A stretch of DNA of 64,000 nt from Ketogulonicigenium vulgare WSH-001 (GCF_000223375.1 NC_017384.1:686097-750096), one strand, 5' to 3'; positions 16,445 to 26,504 are shown, numbered from the stretch's first letter. Translations and numbers: made by a program. The notes: generated by a model from the letters alone, not told the origin.

Positions 16445-17286
16445 GCGACCATTCCACCACCCGCTGCACCGCCTGGGCCATCACCCGCACGGACGGGCTG
16501 CAACTGGGCTTTACCGATCACGATGGCGATCTGACCTTTGCGGGCCTGACGTTCCGCGCGGGCGCGGGCATGAGCGGCGCGGCACTGGTGCAAGGCGCAG
16601 GCCTTGCTGTCGACAATACCGAAGGCTTTGGCATGATCACCGATGATGCCGTGGGCGAGGGCGACCTGCGGGCAGGCCGTTTCGACGGGGCCGATATCCG
16701 CATCTATCAGGTCAACTGGCGCGCCCCTGCCGACCGCAGCCTGATCTTTCACGGCACTTTGGGCGAGATCACCCTCGAGGATGGCGCATGGCGGGCCGAG
16801 CTGCGCGGCGCGGCCGAGGCGCTGTCCCGTCCCATCGGGCGCAGCTATCAGCGCGGCTGCGCGGCGGTGCTGGGCGATGCCGCCTGCGGCTTTGACCTCG
16901 ATACCCCCGGCTTTGCGATGGATGCCGCGCTGATCGCGGTGGATGACACCACGCTGACCATCGCCGCGCCGGACCTTGATCCGCGCTGGTTCGAACGCGG
17001 CGTTGTGAAAATCACCACGGGGGCTGCGGCTGGCCTCTCGGGCATGATCAAATCCGACGCCAGCTTGGGCGCACAGCGGCTGATCTCGCTCTGGTCGCCC
17101 TTGGGGGTGCAACCGCAGGCAGGCGATCAGATCCGCCTGCTGCCCGGCTGCGACAAACGCCTCGCCACCTGCCGCGCGAAATTCGGCAATCTGCACAACT
17201 TTCGCGGCTTCCCCCATATCCCGGGCGAGGATTGGCTGATCGCCGCCCCTAAAACAAACGGCAGCGGCGAGAGCCTGTTCCGATGA
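16441..17286 (+). CDS. GTA baseplate hub protein (orfg13), DUF2163
   Basis: 281 aa. DUF2163/BR0599 pattern: TTRCTAWAITRTDGLQLGFTDH, LTFAGLTFRAGAGMS, then the Cys-rich C-terminal domain with YQRGCAAVLGDAACGFDL and LLPGCDKRLATCRAKFGNLHNFRGFPHIPGED. The conserved cysteines probably form disulfides or bind a cluster at the hub. It forms the tail hub beneath the distal ring. Overlaps orfg14 by four bases. Confidence 0.92.
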   Translation: MSDHSTTRCTAWAITRTDGLQLGFTDHDGDLTFAGLTFRAGAGMSGAALVQGAGLAVDNTEGFGMITDDAVGEGDLRAGRFDGADIRIYQVNWRAPADRSLIFHGTLGEITLEDGAWRAELRGAAEALSRPIGRSYQRGCAAVLGDAACGFDLDTPGFAMDAALIAVDDTTLTIAAPDLDPRWFERGVVKITTGAAAGLSGMIKSDASLGAQRLISLWSPLGVQPQAGDQIRLLPGCDKRLATCRAKFGNLHNFRGFPHIPGEDWLIAAPKTNGSGESLFR

Positions 17287-17696
17287 CACCTGACACCCTT
17301 GCCCGCGCATGGATCGGCACGCCTTTCGTGCACGGCGCTAGCCTGCAAGGGGTCGGGGCCGATTGCCTTGGCCTCATCACCGGCCTTTGGCGGCAGATTT
17401 ACGGCCCCGCGCCGTGGCCGCTGGACTACAGCCCCGACTGGTCCGTAACGCTGGGGCCAGATGCGATGGCGCGCGCCGCCGACCGCTATCTGCCGCGCGC
17501 AGCGCAGCTTTATCCCGGCGCGCTGATGCTGTTGCGCCTGCGCCCGCATTTGCCGCCCGCGCATCTGGCCATCTGCGCGGGGCCGACGTTCATCCATGCC
17601 TTCCACGCGGGCGGCGTCGTTGAAAGCCCCCTCAGCCTGCCGTGGCGCCGCCGCATCGCAGGCCTTTACCATTTCGCCCCTAAACAGGAGTCCTAA
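17283..17696 (+). CDS. GTA cell-wall peptidase (orfg14), NlpC/P60
   Basis: 137 aa cysteine peptidase that locally opens the recipient's peptidoglycan. Cys28 in GVGADCLGL and His94 in PAHLAIC form the NlpC/P60 dyad. Short, with no signal peptide, as expected for a particle component. It overlaps orfg13 by four bases and ends one base before the orfg15 ATG. Confidence 0.92.
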   Translation: MTPDTLARAWIGTPFVHGASLQGVGADCLGLITGLWRQIYGPAPWPLDYSPDWSVTLGPDAMARAADRYLPRAAQLYPGALMLLRLRPHLPPAHLAICAGPTFIHAFHAGGVVESPLSLPWRRRIAGLYHFAPKQES

Positions 17697-17697
17697 C

Positions 17698-20600
17698 ATG
17701 GCAACGCTGGTTCTTTCTGCCGTTGGCGCCTCGGTCGGTGCCTCGATCGGGGGCGGGATTTTGGGCCTCTCCTCGGCCGTCATCGGCCGCGCTGTCGGCG
17801 CTGTTGCAGGCAGCCTGATCGACCAGCGCATCTTGGGCGGCGGCGCGCAGCCCGTTGAAACCGGCCGCATCGACCGCTTTCGCGTCACAGGTGCGTCCGA
17901 AGGCGCCGCGATGGCGCGCCTTTATGGCCGGATGCGTGTCGGCGGGCAGGTGATCTGGGCGACCAAATTCATGGAAACCAGCACCCAGACCCGCGCTGGC
18001 AAAGGTCAGCCAAAGACCACCACTTTCAGCTATACCACCTCGCTGGCCATTGCGCTGTGCGAGGGGCCGATCAATGGCATCGGTCGCATCTGGGCCGACG
18101 GGACCGAGATTGCGCCCACCGACCTAAGCCTGCGCCTTTACCACGGCCATATGGATCAACTGCCCGACCCCCGTATCAGCGCGGTCGAGGGGGCAGACAA
18201 CACCCCCGCCTATCGCGGCACCGCCTATGTGGTGATCGAGGACCTCGACCTTGGCCCCTATGGCAATCGCGTGCCGCAGTTTTCATTCGAGGTGATCCGC
18301 AACGATCCCGCCCGCGATGATACATTCGCAGGCGCGGTGCAGGCTGTCGCCATGATCCCCGGCACCGGCGAATATGCCCTGTCGGATACACCCGTCGCCC
18401 TGCGCTATTCCTATGCCGATGAAGGCACACAGAACGAAAACACCCCCAGCGGCCAAAGCGACTTTCTGACGGCGCTTGACCAGTTGAATACCGAACTGCC
18501 GCGCGTGACATCCGTCTCGCTGGTGGTCTCTTGGTTCGGCGATGACCTGCGCGCGGGCCAGTGCAAGGTGCAGCCAAAGGTCGAACAGACCGCCTTTGAT
18601 GCCCCCGACCAGCCGTGGCGGGCAGGCGGCATCACGCGCAGCGCCGCGGCAACCGTGCCCCGCGTCGGCGGCTCGCCCATCTATGGCGGCACGCCGTCCG
18701 ATGCCGCAGTCATCAGCGCCATCCGCACCATCCGCGCGCGCGGGCAGGAAGTGATGTTCTATCCCTTCATCCTGATGGATCAACTGGCGGATAACACCCT
18801 GCCGAACCCCTGGACGGGGCAGGCTGGTCAGCCGCCCTTGCCATGGCGCGGCCGCATCACGACCAGCCTTGCCCCGGGTCAACCCGGCACAACCGATGGC
18901 ACAGCCGCCGCACGGGCCGAGGTTGCGGCCTTTTTCGGCACCGCCACCCCCGCGCATTTCACCCGCACCGGCGAGCGGGTGCATTATACCGGCCCCAATG
19001 AGTGGTCGCTGCGCCGCTTCATCCTGCATTACGCGCATCTATGCGCGGCGGCGGGCGGCGTCGACAGTTTCTGCATCAGCTCGGAAATGGTGGCGCTGAC
19101 GCAAGTGCGCGACGATATCGGCTTTCCCGCCGTCAGCGCACTCATGGCGCTGGCCGCCGATGTGCGCAGCATCCTCGGCCCCGATACCCTGATCACCTAT
19201 GCCGCGGATTGGAGCGAATATCACGGCTACCAACCGCTTGGGACGGGCGACAAGCTGTTCCACCTCGACCCGCTTTGGGCGCATGAGGATATCGACTTCA
19301 TCGGTATCGACAATTACATGCCGCTGTCGGATTGGCGCGACGGCGATAGCCACTTGGACGCGCAGGCGGGCGCGATCTATAACCTCGATTACCTGACCGC
19401 CAATGTCGCAGGCGGCGAGATGTACGATTGGTTCTACCACTCGCCCGAGGCACGAGATGCGCAAATTCGCACTGCAATCACAGATGGTTACGATCAGCCT
19501 TGGATGTGGCGCGTGAAGGATATCTTAGGGTGGTGGAGCCATGCGCATTTCGACCGCGTGGACGGCGCGCAGGGCCCGCAAAGCCCTTGGCTGCCGCGTT
19601 CCAAACCGATCCGCTTTACCGAAATCGGCTGCGCCGCCATCGACAAAGGCACCAACCAGCCGAACAAATTCCTCGATCCGAAATCCTCGGAATCGGCGCT
19701 GCCGTACTATTCCAACGGCCTACGCGACGACTTTATCCAGCTTCAATATCTGCGCGCCCTAAACCGCCATTTCGCCGATCCCTCGCAGAACCCGACCTCT
19801 GAAATCTACGACGGCCCCATGGTCGAAATGGACTACGCGCATGTCTGGGCGTGGGACGCGCGGCCCTATCCGTGGCTCCCCGCGCGCGGCGATCTGTGGT
19901 CGGATGGCGCGAATTACGACCGTGGCCATTGGCTGAACGGCCGCGCCGGCGGGCAGGCTTTGGCCGCCGTCGCGGATCAGATTTGCACGGATGCGGGTCT
20001 GTCCGCGAACACCGATGCGCTTTGGGGCATGGTGCAGGGCTATGCGATGGACCGGATCGAGACGGGGCGCGCCGCGCTGCAACCGTTGATGCTGGCGCAT
20101 GGGTTCGATGCGGTCGACCGCGACGGTGCGTTGCACCTGATCACCCGCCACGGCCGCCCCATCGCCACGCGCGAGATGGATGATCTGGTGGCCCACGACG
20201 CCCCCGCGCTGGTGCGGACCCGTCTGCCCGAGGCCGAGCTCGCCGGTCAGGTCCGCGTGGCTTTTGTCGCAGCGGGCGGCGATTTCAGCATCGGCGGGGC
20301 CGAGGCGACGCTTGCCGATACGCCGCGCGATACGGTCTCGACCTCGGACCTGCCGCTGCTGATGTCGCGCGCCGACGCCACCCGCGCCGCCGAGCGCTGG
20401 CTGCTGGAATCCCGTCTCGCGCGCGAGGTGGCGACATTCACGCTGCCGCCCTCGGACGCATGGCTGCGCGTGGGTGATGTGCTGACGCTTGCGGGCGATG
20501 ACTACCGCATCGACCAGCTAGAGCGGGCCGAGGCGCTGGGCATCACCGCCACCCGCACCAGCCGCAGCCTGTTCCTGCCCCATGATGCGGTGGAGGATAT

Positions 20601-21507
20601 CCCCCAGCCCGCCGCCTTTGCGCCGCCGATGCCGGTCGCGGCAACCTTCCTTGATCTGCCGTCCGAGACCGGCCCCAGTTTCGCTGTCGCCCTCACTTCG
20701 GCCACATGGCCGGGCGAGGTCGCGATCCACGCCGGGCCGCCGTTGGTGGAACTCGCCCGCAGCGCCGCCCCGGCGGTGGTGGGCGAGACGCTGAACGATC
20801 TATCGGCCGCCCGCGCAGGGATCTGGGATCGCGGCCCCGCGCTGCGGGTGCGGCTGGTGTCCGGCACGCTCGCCTCGCACCTGCCCGAGGCATTGCTATC
20901 GGGCGCGAACCTTGCCGCTATCGGCGATGGCACCAGTGATATCTGGGAGGTCTTTCAATTTGCCGAGGCCGCGCTGGTGGCCCCGAACGAATACGCCCTC
21001 AGCCTGCGCCTGCGCGGTCAGGGCGGCAGTGATGGGGTGATGCCGCCCGTCTGGCCCGCAGGGTCGCGGTTCGTGCTGTTGGACAATCGCCTGACGCCGC
21101 TTGATGTGCCGCGCGGTGTGTCGCGCGACTGGCATTGGGGGCCGGTGCAACGCCCGATGAGCGACCGCACTTGGCGGCAGGCCAACCGCGCCTTTACCGG
21201 CGTGGGCTTGCGTCCCTATGCGCCCTGCCATCTGCGCGTGAGTGATACCGCCGTGACATGGCAACGCCGCACCCGCAGCGGCGGCGACAGTTGGGACGGC
21301 ATCGACGTGCCGCTGGGTGAGGAGCGCGAGCTGTACCGCCTGCGCATGTATCAATCCGGCGCGCTGCTGCGCGAGGTGATGCTGGACACGCCCGCCTTCG
21401 CCTATCCCGCCGCCATGCGCGCGGCAGATGGGGCGGGTGTGACGGTCGAAGTGGCGCAGATGTCCCAAGTCTTCGGTGCGGGGCCCGCGCTGGTTGGGGC
21501 GATCTGA
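17698..21507 (+). CDS. GTA megatron / host specificity protein (orfg15)
   Basis: 1,269 aa tail tip protein that forms the spike beneath the hub. AGGAG lies six bases before the ATG. The N-terminus is Gly/Ala-rich and hydrophobic (SVGASIGGGILGLSSAVIGRAVG). Next comes the GTA TIM-barrel-like domain (SEMVALTQ, YAADWSEYHGY, FIGIDNYMPLSDWRDG, IRFTEIGCAAIDKGTNQPNKF). Later regions resemble phage tail protein/tip attachment modules (LLESRLAREVATFTLPP). Length is near that of the R. capsulatus protein. No frameshift seen. Confidence 0.93.
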   Translation: MATLVLSAVGASVGASIGGGILGLSSAVIGRAVGAVAGSLIDQRILGGGAQPVETGRIDRFRVTGASEGAAMARLYGRMRVGGQVIWATKFMETSTQTRAGKGQPKTTTFSYTTSLAIALCEGPINGIGRIWADGTEIAPTDLSLRLYHGHMDQLPDPRISAVEGADNTPAYRGTAYVVIEDLDLGPYGNRVPQFSFEVIRNDPARDDTFAGAVQAVAMIPGTGEYALSDTPVALRYSYADEGTQNENTPSGQSDFLTALDQLNTELPRVTSVSLVVSWFGDDLRAGQCKVQPKVEQTAFDAPDQPWRAGGITRSAAATVPRVGGSPIYGGTPSDAAVISAIRTIRARGQEVMFYPFILMDQLADNTLPNPWTGQAGQPPLPWRGRITTSLAPGQPGTTDGTAAARAEVAAFFGTATPAHFTRTGERVHYTGPNEWSLRRFILHYAHLCAAAGGVDSFCISSEMVALTQVRDDIGFPAVSALMALAADVRSILGPDTLITYAADWSEYHGYQPLGTGDKLFHLDPLWAHEDIDFIGIDNYMPLSDWRDGDSHLDAQAGAIYNLDYLTANVAGGEMYDWFYHSPEARDAQIRTAITDGYDQPWMWRVKDILGWWSHAHFDRVDGAQGPQSPWLPRSKPIRFTEIGCAAIDKGTNQPNKFLDPKSSESALPYYSNGLRDDFIQLQYLRALNRHFADPSQNPTSEIYDGPMVEMDYAHVWAWDARPYPWLPARGDLWSDGANYDRGHWLNGRAGGQALAAVADQICTDAGLSANTDALWGMVQGYAMDRIETGRAALQPLMLAHGFDAVDRDGALHLITRHGRPIATREMDDLVAHDAPALVRTRLPEAELAGQVRVAFVAAGGDFSIGGAEATLADTPRDTVSTSDLPLLMSRADATRAAERWLLESRLAREVATFTLPPSDAWLRVGDVLTLAGDDYRIDQLERAEALGITATRTSRSLFLPHDAVEDIPQPAAFAPPMPVAATFLDLPSETGPSFAVALTSATWPGEVAIHAGPPLVELARSAAPAVVGETLNDLSAARAGIWDRGPALRVRLVSGTLASHLPEALLSGANLAAIGDGTSDIWEVFQFAEAALVAPNEYALSLRLRGQGGSDGVMPPVWPAGSRFVLLDNRLTPLDVPRGVSRDWHWGPVQRPMSDRTWRQANRAFTGVGLRPYAPCHLRVSDTAVTWQRRTRSGGDSWDGIDVPLGEERELYRLRMYQSGALLREVMLDTPAFAYPAAMRAADGAGVTVEVAQMSQVFGAGPALVGAI

Positions 21508-21848
21508 TGCTGCATCTGGGCGATCTCGATCTGGCGGCGCGCTGGCTGATGGATCGGCCGCGCGGCGATTGGGGCAGGGCGCTGGGGGAACTCGACTGGC
21601 GCTGCACCGCCGCGCGCGCCCATGTGGCGGCCACCGGGCGCATCCATCCCGATTTCGGCGATGGTTCCGTCATGGCCGCGATCCTATGCGAGACGCTGCG
21701 ACCGGGATATGCGGTGACCGGGGTGGAAAGAGAGTATTTACTGGCGCTGGGCACCGCGGCCTTTCATTTTTCCCAAAACTTGCCTATGCAAAAGCAGAAA
21801 CCAGTTCCGGCAGGCCCCCATGGCGCATCCTCGTCCCCATATTGCTGA
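21507..21848 (+). CDS. Small GTA-adjacent protein of unknown function
   Basis: 113 aa, starting inside the orfg15 stop codon (TGATG) and ending 29 bases inside cysE. I recall similar proteins directly after GTA clusters in other Rhodobacteraceae (DUF7742-like), sharing a start like LGDLDLAARWLM and a central HPDFGDGSVMAA. No membrane segment or catalytic motif is visible. The last ~20 residues overlap the cysE start and may be less conserved. Overlap on both sides supports a real translated gene; function unknown. Confidence 0.65.
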   Translation: MLHLGDLDLAARWLMDRPRGDWGRALGELDWRCTAARAHVAATGRIHPDFGDGSVMAAILCETLRPGYAVTGVEREYLLALGTAAFHFSQNLPMQKQKPVPAGPHGASSSPYC

Positions 21849-22644
21849 ATGCGATCCGCTGTGGCGGCAAATGCGCAACGAGGCAGAGACCGCCGTCGCG
21901 CATGAGCCGATTCTGGGCAGTATCATCCACGCTGGCATCCTCTATCAGCAGAGTTTTGAACGCGCGCTGGGCTATCGCATTTCGATGAAGCTGGGCAGTG
22001 CCGAGATTTCGGCGCAGGCCCTGCGCGAGATCGCCGACGAGGCGATTGCCGCCGATCCGCAGATCGCACTGGCGGCGCGCGCCGATTTGCAGGCGGTGTT
22101 TGACCGCGATCCGGCCTGCCACAGCCTGCTGCAGGCGCTGCTGTTCTTTAAGGGATATCTTGCGATCCAATGCTATCGCATCGCGCATTGGCTGTGGAAA
22201 CAGGGCCGCCATGATCTGGCCTATCTGATCCAGATGCGCATGAGCGAAGTCTTTACCGTCGATATCCACCCCGCCGCCCGAATCGGGCGCGGGCTGATGA
22301 TCGACCACGGCCATGGCATCGTCATTGGCGAGACAGCGGTGGTCGGCGATGACGTGTCGATCCTGCATAATGTGACGCTGGGCGGCACCGGCAAATCCGA
22401 CGGCGACCGCCATCCGAAGATCGGCAATGGCGTGATGATCGGCGCGGGCGCAAAAGTGCTGGGGAATATTCATGTGGGGGATGCATCGCGCATCGCCTCG
22501 GGGTCTGTGGTGCTGAAAGATGTGCCGTTCTGCACCACGGTCGCGGGCGTTCCGGCACGCGTCGTGGGCGCGGGGGGCTGCGACAAGCCTGCCTCGCAGA
22601 TGGATCAGACTTTGGATCAAAGCTTCAGCGACGCGGCGCAGTAA
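21820..22644 (+). CDS. cysE: Serine O-acetyltransferase
   Basis: Makes O-acetylserine from serine and acetyl-CoA, the committed step of cysteine synthesis (274 aa). N-terminal helical domain, then the left-handed beta-helix hexapeptide region: DIHPAARIGRGLMIDHGHGI, VIGETAVVGDDVSILHNVTLGGTGK, HPKIGNGVMIGAGAKVLG. The His in MIDH is the catalytic base by family analogy. The C-terminal tail is long. cysE directly after the GTA genes is the R. capsulatus arrangement. Confidence 0.96.
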   Translation: MAHPRPHIAECDPLWRQMRNEAETAVAHEPILGSIIHAGILYQQSFERALGYRISMKLGSAEISAQALREIADEAIAADPQIALAARADLQAVFDRDPACHSLLQALLFFKGYLAIQCYRIAHWLWKQGRHDLAYLIQMRMSEVFTVDIHPAARIGRGLMIDHGHGIVIGETAVVGDDVSILHNVTLGGTGKSDGDRHPKIGNGVMIGAGAKVLGNIHVGDASRIASGSVVLKDVPFCTTVAGVPARVVGAGGCDKPASQMDQTLDQSFSDAAQ

Positions 22645-22685
22645 GCGCTGCATCAGGTGCCGCACAGGTTGCGGCGCGGGAAACA

Positions 22686-22714
22686 AAAAAGGCCGGGACG
22701 ATCCCGGCCTTTTT
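22686..22714. terminator. Bidirectional terminator between cysE and pdhC
   Basis: Perfect 13-bp stem (22686-22698 with 22702-22714), 3-base loop. The A-tract and T-tract flanking it make it work for both convergent transcripts. Confidence 0.92.
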
Positions 22715-22733
22715 GTTGTCTTTACGCGGGCTC

Positions 22734-24020
22734 TTAAGCCAGCATCGAGAGCGGGTTTTCCAGATTTTCGACAATCGCGGTCAGCAGATGCGCGCCCAGT
22801 GCGCCGTCGATGACGCGGTGGTCAACCGACAGGGTCAGCGACATCAGCGTGGCGGTGGTGATTTCGCCATCATCCCCCACGATGGGTTTCTTGATCCCTG
22901 CACCCACGGCCAAGATCGCGCCCTGCGGCGGGTTGATCACGGCGTCGAAATTCTCGACCCCGAACATCCCGAGGTTCGAGATCGAGAAGCTGCCGCCTTG
23001 GTAATCTTGCGGCTGCAGTTTCTTGTCGCGGGCGCGCTTGGCCAGATCCTTCATTTCGGCAGACAGGGCCGAGATGCTTTTGGCGTCGGCATCGCGAATG
23101 ACGGGGGTGAAGAGGCCACCCTCGACCGCGACGGCGATGGAGACGTCCGAGGCTTTCATCTGCAGCACGCGGTCACCGGCCCAGATCGCATTCGCCTTTG
23201 GCACCTGTTGCAGCGCGATGGCGCAGGCCTTGATGACGAAATCATTGACCGAGATCTTGATCCCACGCGGCCCCAACTTTGCGTTCAGATCAGCGCGGAA
23301 GGCCATGAGCGCGTCCAAGTTCACCGAGCGGCGCAGATAGAAATGCGGCACGGTCTGCTTGGCTTCGGTCAGGCGGGCGGCGATGGTTTTACGCATCCCG
23401 TCCAGCTTGACCTCGGTATAGTCGCGGCCCTGATACATTTTCAGGATCTGATCGGCGCTGCTGCTGGTGGGGACGGGCGCGGGCGCGGCAGGTGTGGGCG
23501 CGGCGGCGGCAGGGGCCTTTGCGGCCTCGGCGGGTTTCGCGGCCGTGGCACCTTCGACATCAGCGCGCACAATCCGGCCCTTGGGGCCGCTGCCTGCGAT
23601 GGCGTTCAGGTCCAGACCCTTGTCAGCGGCAATGCGGCGCGCGAGGGGCGAGGCGAAAACGCGGTCGCCCTTTTCGACCGGCGCGGCAGCGGCGGCGACC
23701 GGAGCTGCTTTGGGCGCTTCGACCGGCGCTGCTTCCACTTTGGGGGCAGCCGCTTTGGGGGCGGCGGCTTCGGTTTCGCCGTCTTCCAGCAGGATCGCCA
23801 TCGGCGTGTTCACTTTCACGCCCTCGCTGCCCGCAGGCAGAAGGATCTTGCCGATCACGCCATCGTCGACAGCCTCGAATTCCATCGTGGCTTTGTCGGT
23901 TTCGATCTCGGCCAGAATGTCGCCGGATTTCACCGTGTCGCCCTCGGCCACCAGCCATTTGGCGATGGTGCCTTCCTCCATCGTGGGGGAGAGGGCCGGC
24001 ATCAGAATTTCAATCGACAT
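22734..24020 (-). CDS. pdhC: Pyruvate dehydrogenase E2, dihydrolipoamide acetyltransferase
   Basis: Core of the PDH complex: moves acetyl from lipoamide to CoA (428 aa). Lipoyl domain 1-80 with Lys43 in ETDKATMEF; Ala/Pro-rich linker; peripheral-subunit binding domain ([21 protein letters not shown]); second Ala/Pro linker; catalytic domain ending with His401 in [11 protein letters not shown]. One lipoyl domain only. Last gene of pdhA-pdhB-pdhC, 12 bases after pdhB. Confidence 0.97.
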   Translation of the reverse strand: MSIEILMPALSPTMEEGTIAKWLVAEGDTVKSGDILAEIETDKATMEFEAVDDGVIGKILLPAGSEGVKVNTPMAILLEDGETEAAAPKAAAPKVEAAPVEAPKAAPVAAAAAPVEKGDRVFASPLARRIAADKGLDLNAIAGSGPKGRIVRADVEGATAAKPAEAAKAPAAAAPTPAAPAPVPTSSSADQILKMYQGRDYTEVKLDGMRKTIAARLTEAKQTVPHFYLRRSVNLDALMAFRADLNAKLGPRGIKISVNDFVIKACAIALQQVPKANAIWAGDRVLQMKASDVSIAVAVEGGLFTPVIRDADAKSISALSAEMKDLAKRARDKKLQPQDYQGGSFSISNLGMFGVENFDAVINPPQGAILAVGAGIKKPIVGDDGEITTATLMSLTLSVDHRVIDGALGAHLLTAIVENLENPLSMLA

Positions 24021-24032
24021 GTGGCTTTCCCC

Positions 24033-25394
24033 TTAGCGGTAGGTGACTTTGCGGGCGGCTTCGACCACGTCATCCACGGTCACCAGCGCCAGCTTTTCAA
24101 GGTTCGCGGCATAGGGCATCGGAACGTCCTTGCCGGTCACGTTGATGACGGGGGCATCCAGATAGTCGAACGCCTCTTGCATGATCACCGACGAGATATA
24201 GTTGCCGACAGAGGACTGCGGCCAGCCTTCCTCGATGGTGACGCAGCGGTTGGTCTTTTTCACGGATTCGATGATCGTTGCGGTATCCATCGGGCGGATG
24301 GTGCGCAGGTCGATCACCTCGGCCTCGATCCCCTGTTCGGCCAGCTTTTCAGCGGCGGCGAGGGTGTGGCTCATGCCGATGCCAAAGGACACCAGCGTAA
24401 TATCGCTGCCCTCGCGCGCGATGCGGGCCTTGCCGATCGGCACGGTCCAATCCTCGACCTGCGGCACTTCAAAGCTGCGGCCATACAGGATCTCGTTTTC
24501 CAGGAAGATCACCGGGTTATTGTCGCGGATGGCCGATTTCAGCAGGCCTTTGGCATCGGCTGCCGTATAGGGCATCACGACTTTCAGGCCGGGGATCTGG
24601 CTATACCATGCGGCATAATCCTGGCTGTGCTGCGCACCCACGCGGGCGGCGGCGCCGTTCGGGCCACGGAACACCATCGGCGCGCCCATCTGGCCGCCCG
24701 ACATATACAACGTCTTTGCCGCCGAGTTGATGATCTGGTCAATCGCCTGCATCGAGAAGTTGAACGTCATGAATTCAACGATGGGGCGCAGCGTGCCAAA
24801 GGCCGCGCCGACCGCGATACCGGCAAAGCCGTGTTCGGTGATCGGCGTGTCGACCACGCGTTTGGGGCCAAATTCGTCCAGCAGACCTTGGCTGATCTTA
24901 TAGGCCCCTTGGTATTCGCCGACCTCTTCCCCCATCAGGAAGACGGTATCGTCGGCGCGCATTTCCTCGGCCATCGCTTCGCGCAGGGCTTCGCGGACGG
25001 TCATGGTTTTCATCGGCGTGCCAGCGGGCCATTCGGGGGCGAAGGTCGCGGCCTCGGATTTGGGGGCGGCATCGACCTTGGGCGCGGCGGTCGCTTTGGG
25101 CGCTTCCGCCTTGGGCGCTTCAGCTTTCGCGGCGGCGGGCGCTGCCTCTTCGCCGTCGGCGATCAGGGTCGCGATGGCGGTGTTGACGGCGATGGCCTCG
25201 GTGCCCTCGGCGACCAGCAATTCGCCGATCACGCCTTCATCGACGGCCTCGAATTCCATCGTGGCCTTGTCGGTTTCGATCTCGGCCAGGATGTCGCCGG
25301 ATTTGACGGTATCGCCTGCCTTCACCAGCCATTTGGCGAGGGTGCCTTCCTCCATCGTAGGGGAAAGCGCGGGCATCAGGATTTGGATTGCCAT
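24033..25394 (-). CDS. pdhB: Pyruvate dehydrogenase E1 beta with N-terminal lipoyl domain
   Basis: 453 aa. The thiamine-dependent E1 beta domain (from about residue 127: [51 protein letters not shown]) is preceded by a complete lipoyl domain (1-80, [11 protein letters not shown] with its Lys) and an Ala/Lys/Pro linker. This fusion is a known alphaproteobacterial feature. The lipoyl domain is nearly identical to that of pdhC. Partner of PdhA in decarboxylating pyruvate; 12 bases separate it from pdhA. Confidence 0.97.
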   Translation of the reverse strand: MAIQILMPALSPTMEEGTLAKWLVKAGDTVKSGDILAEIETDKATMEFEAVDEGVIGELLVAEGTEAIAVNTAIATLIADGEEAAPAAAKAEAPKAEAPKATAAPKVDAAPKSEAATFAPEWPAGTPMKTMTVREALREAMAEEMRADDTVFLMGEEVGEYQGAYKISQGLLDEFGPKRVVDTPITEHGFAGIAVGAAFGTLRPIVEFMTFNFSMQAIDQIINSAAKTLYMSGGQMGAPMVFRGPNGAAARVGAQHSQDYAAWYSQIPGLKVVMPYTAADAKGLLKSAIRDNNPVIFLENEILYGRSFEVPQVEDWTVPIGKARIAREGSDITLVSFGIGMSHTLAAAEKLAEQGIEAEVIDLRTIRPMDTATIIESVKKTNRCVTIEEGWPQSSVGNYISSVIMQEAFDYLDAPVINVTGKDVPMPYAANLEKLALVTVDDVVEAARKVTYR

Positions 25395-25406
25395 GTCGGT
25401 GACCCC

Positions 25407-26414
25407 TTAAGCGTAAATATCAGTCCAGAGCTCGTCCAACGCGGGCTCGGGGCTGTCTTTGGCGAATTCCGCCGATTCGTTCACGATGGCTTTGATATCG
25501 GCGTCGATCTTTTTCAGCTCATCCTCGGTCGCGTGATTGCCGGTCAGCAGGATCTGGCGGACCTGTTCGATCGGGTCGCGTTCGTCCTTCATCTTCTGCA
25601 CTTCATCGCGCGAGCGGTATTTCGCAGGGTCGGACATCGAGTGGCCGCGATAGCGATAGGTCTTCACCTCGAGGATGTAGGGGCCTTTGCCGGCGCGGCA
25701 ATGCGCGACGGCGCGCTCGCCCGCGTCGCGGACGGCCAGCACATCCATGCCGTCGACTTCTTCGCCCTTGATGCCATAAGCCTCGCCGCGCTTCCACAGC
25801 GAGGGCGATTTGGTCGAACGCTGGACCGAGGTGCCCATGGCGTATTGGTTGTTTTCAATGACGAAAATGACCGGCAGATCCCACAGCTGCGCCATGTTAT
25901 AGGTCTCATAGACCTGACCTTGGTTCGCGGCGCCATCGCCGAAATAGGCAAAGGTCACGCGGTCATTGCCAAGGTATTTGTCGGCGAACGCCAGACCCGC
26001 ACCAATCGGCACCTGTGCGCCGACGATGCCGTGGCCGCCGTAGAAATGGCGATCCTTGCTGAACATATGCATCGAGCCGCCCTTGCCGCGCGAATAGCCG
26101 CCTTCGCGGCCGGTCAGCTCGGCCATGACGCCCTTGGCATCCATGCCGCAGGCCAGCATATGGCCGTGGTCACGATACGAGGTGACGCGCTTGTCGCCTT
26201 CCGAGGCCGCAGCCTCAAGGCCGACGACGACCGCCTCTTGCCCGATATACAGGTGGCAGAAACCGCCGATCAGGCCCATGCCATAAAGCTGGCCTGCCTT
26301 TTCCTCGAACCGGCGGATCAGCATCATCTCGCGATAGTATTTCAGCAGGTCTTCGGATGCGACGTTCGATTTCGTGGCGTCGCTGGTCGAAGCTGCGGCT
26401 TTGCGTGGTGCCAT
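25407..26414 (-). CDS. pdhA: Pyruvate dehydrogenase E1 alpha
   Basis: Thiamine-diphosphate subunit of E1 (335 aa). The cofactor motif runs from GDGAANQGQVYE to VIENNQYAMGTS; the phosphorylation-loop equivalent YRYRGHSMSDPAKYR and the catalytic His region (YRDHGHMLACG, GKGGSMHMF) are present. First gene of pdhABC; a promoter and a perfect palindrome lie immediately upstream. GGGGGAGGA precedes the ATG at a slightly long spacing. Confidence 0.97.
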   Translation of the reverse strand: MAPRKAAASTSDATKSNVASEDLLKYYREMMLIRRFEEKAGQLYGMGLIGGFCHLYIGQEAVVVGLEAAASEGDKRVTSYRDHGHMLACGMDAKGVMAELTGREGGYSRGKGGSMHMFSKDRHFYGGHGIVGAQVPIGAGLAFADKYLGNDRVTFAYFGDGAANQGQVYETYNMAQLWDLPVIFVIENNQYAMGTSVQRSTKSPSLWKRGEAYGIKGEEVDGMDVLAVRDAGERAVAHCRAGKGPYILEVKTYRYRGHSMSDPAKYRSRDEVQKMKDERDPIEQVRQILLTGNHATEDELKKIDADIKAIVNESAEFAKDSPEPALDELWTDIYA

Positions 26415-26445
26415 AGCAGGCGTCCTCCCCCATGGGTTCAGGATA

Positions 26446-26459
26446 GTTCAACGTTGAAC
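26446..26459. promoter_or_regulatory. 14-bp perfect palindrome at the pdhA transcription start, candidate operator
   Basis: GTTCAAC directly abuts its reverse complement GTTGAAC; with flanking bases it extends to 22 bp (26442-26463) with one mismatched pair. It lies just downstream of the predicted pdhA -10, a typical repressor position. Confidence 0.6.
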
Positions 26460-26468
26460 GATCTTTAC

Positions 26469-26497
26469 ATCATCGGCGCTGAAAAGGCGAGAGGCAA
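26469..26497 (-). promoter_or_regulatory. Putative promoter of pdhABC
   Basis: Minus-strand TTGCCT (26497-26492), 17 bases, GATGAT (26474-26469). The predicted start is near 26462, overlapping the palindrome. It lies in the 90-base gap after ftsB. Confidence 0.5.
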
Positions 26498-26504
26498 GAG
26501 GCGA

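Noticed and set aside
8189..21848. Interpreting the phage-like block as a prophage
   Set aside because: No integrase, attachment sites, lysis, replication or repressor genes are present, while gene order matches the R. capsulatus GTA and cysE flank; GTA is the better reading.
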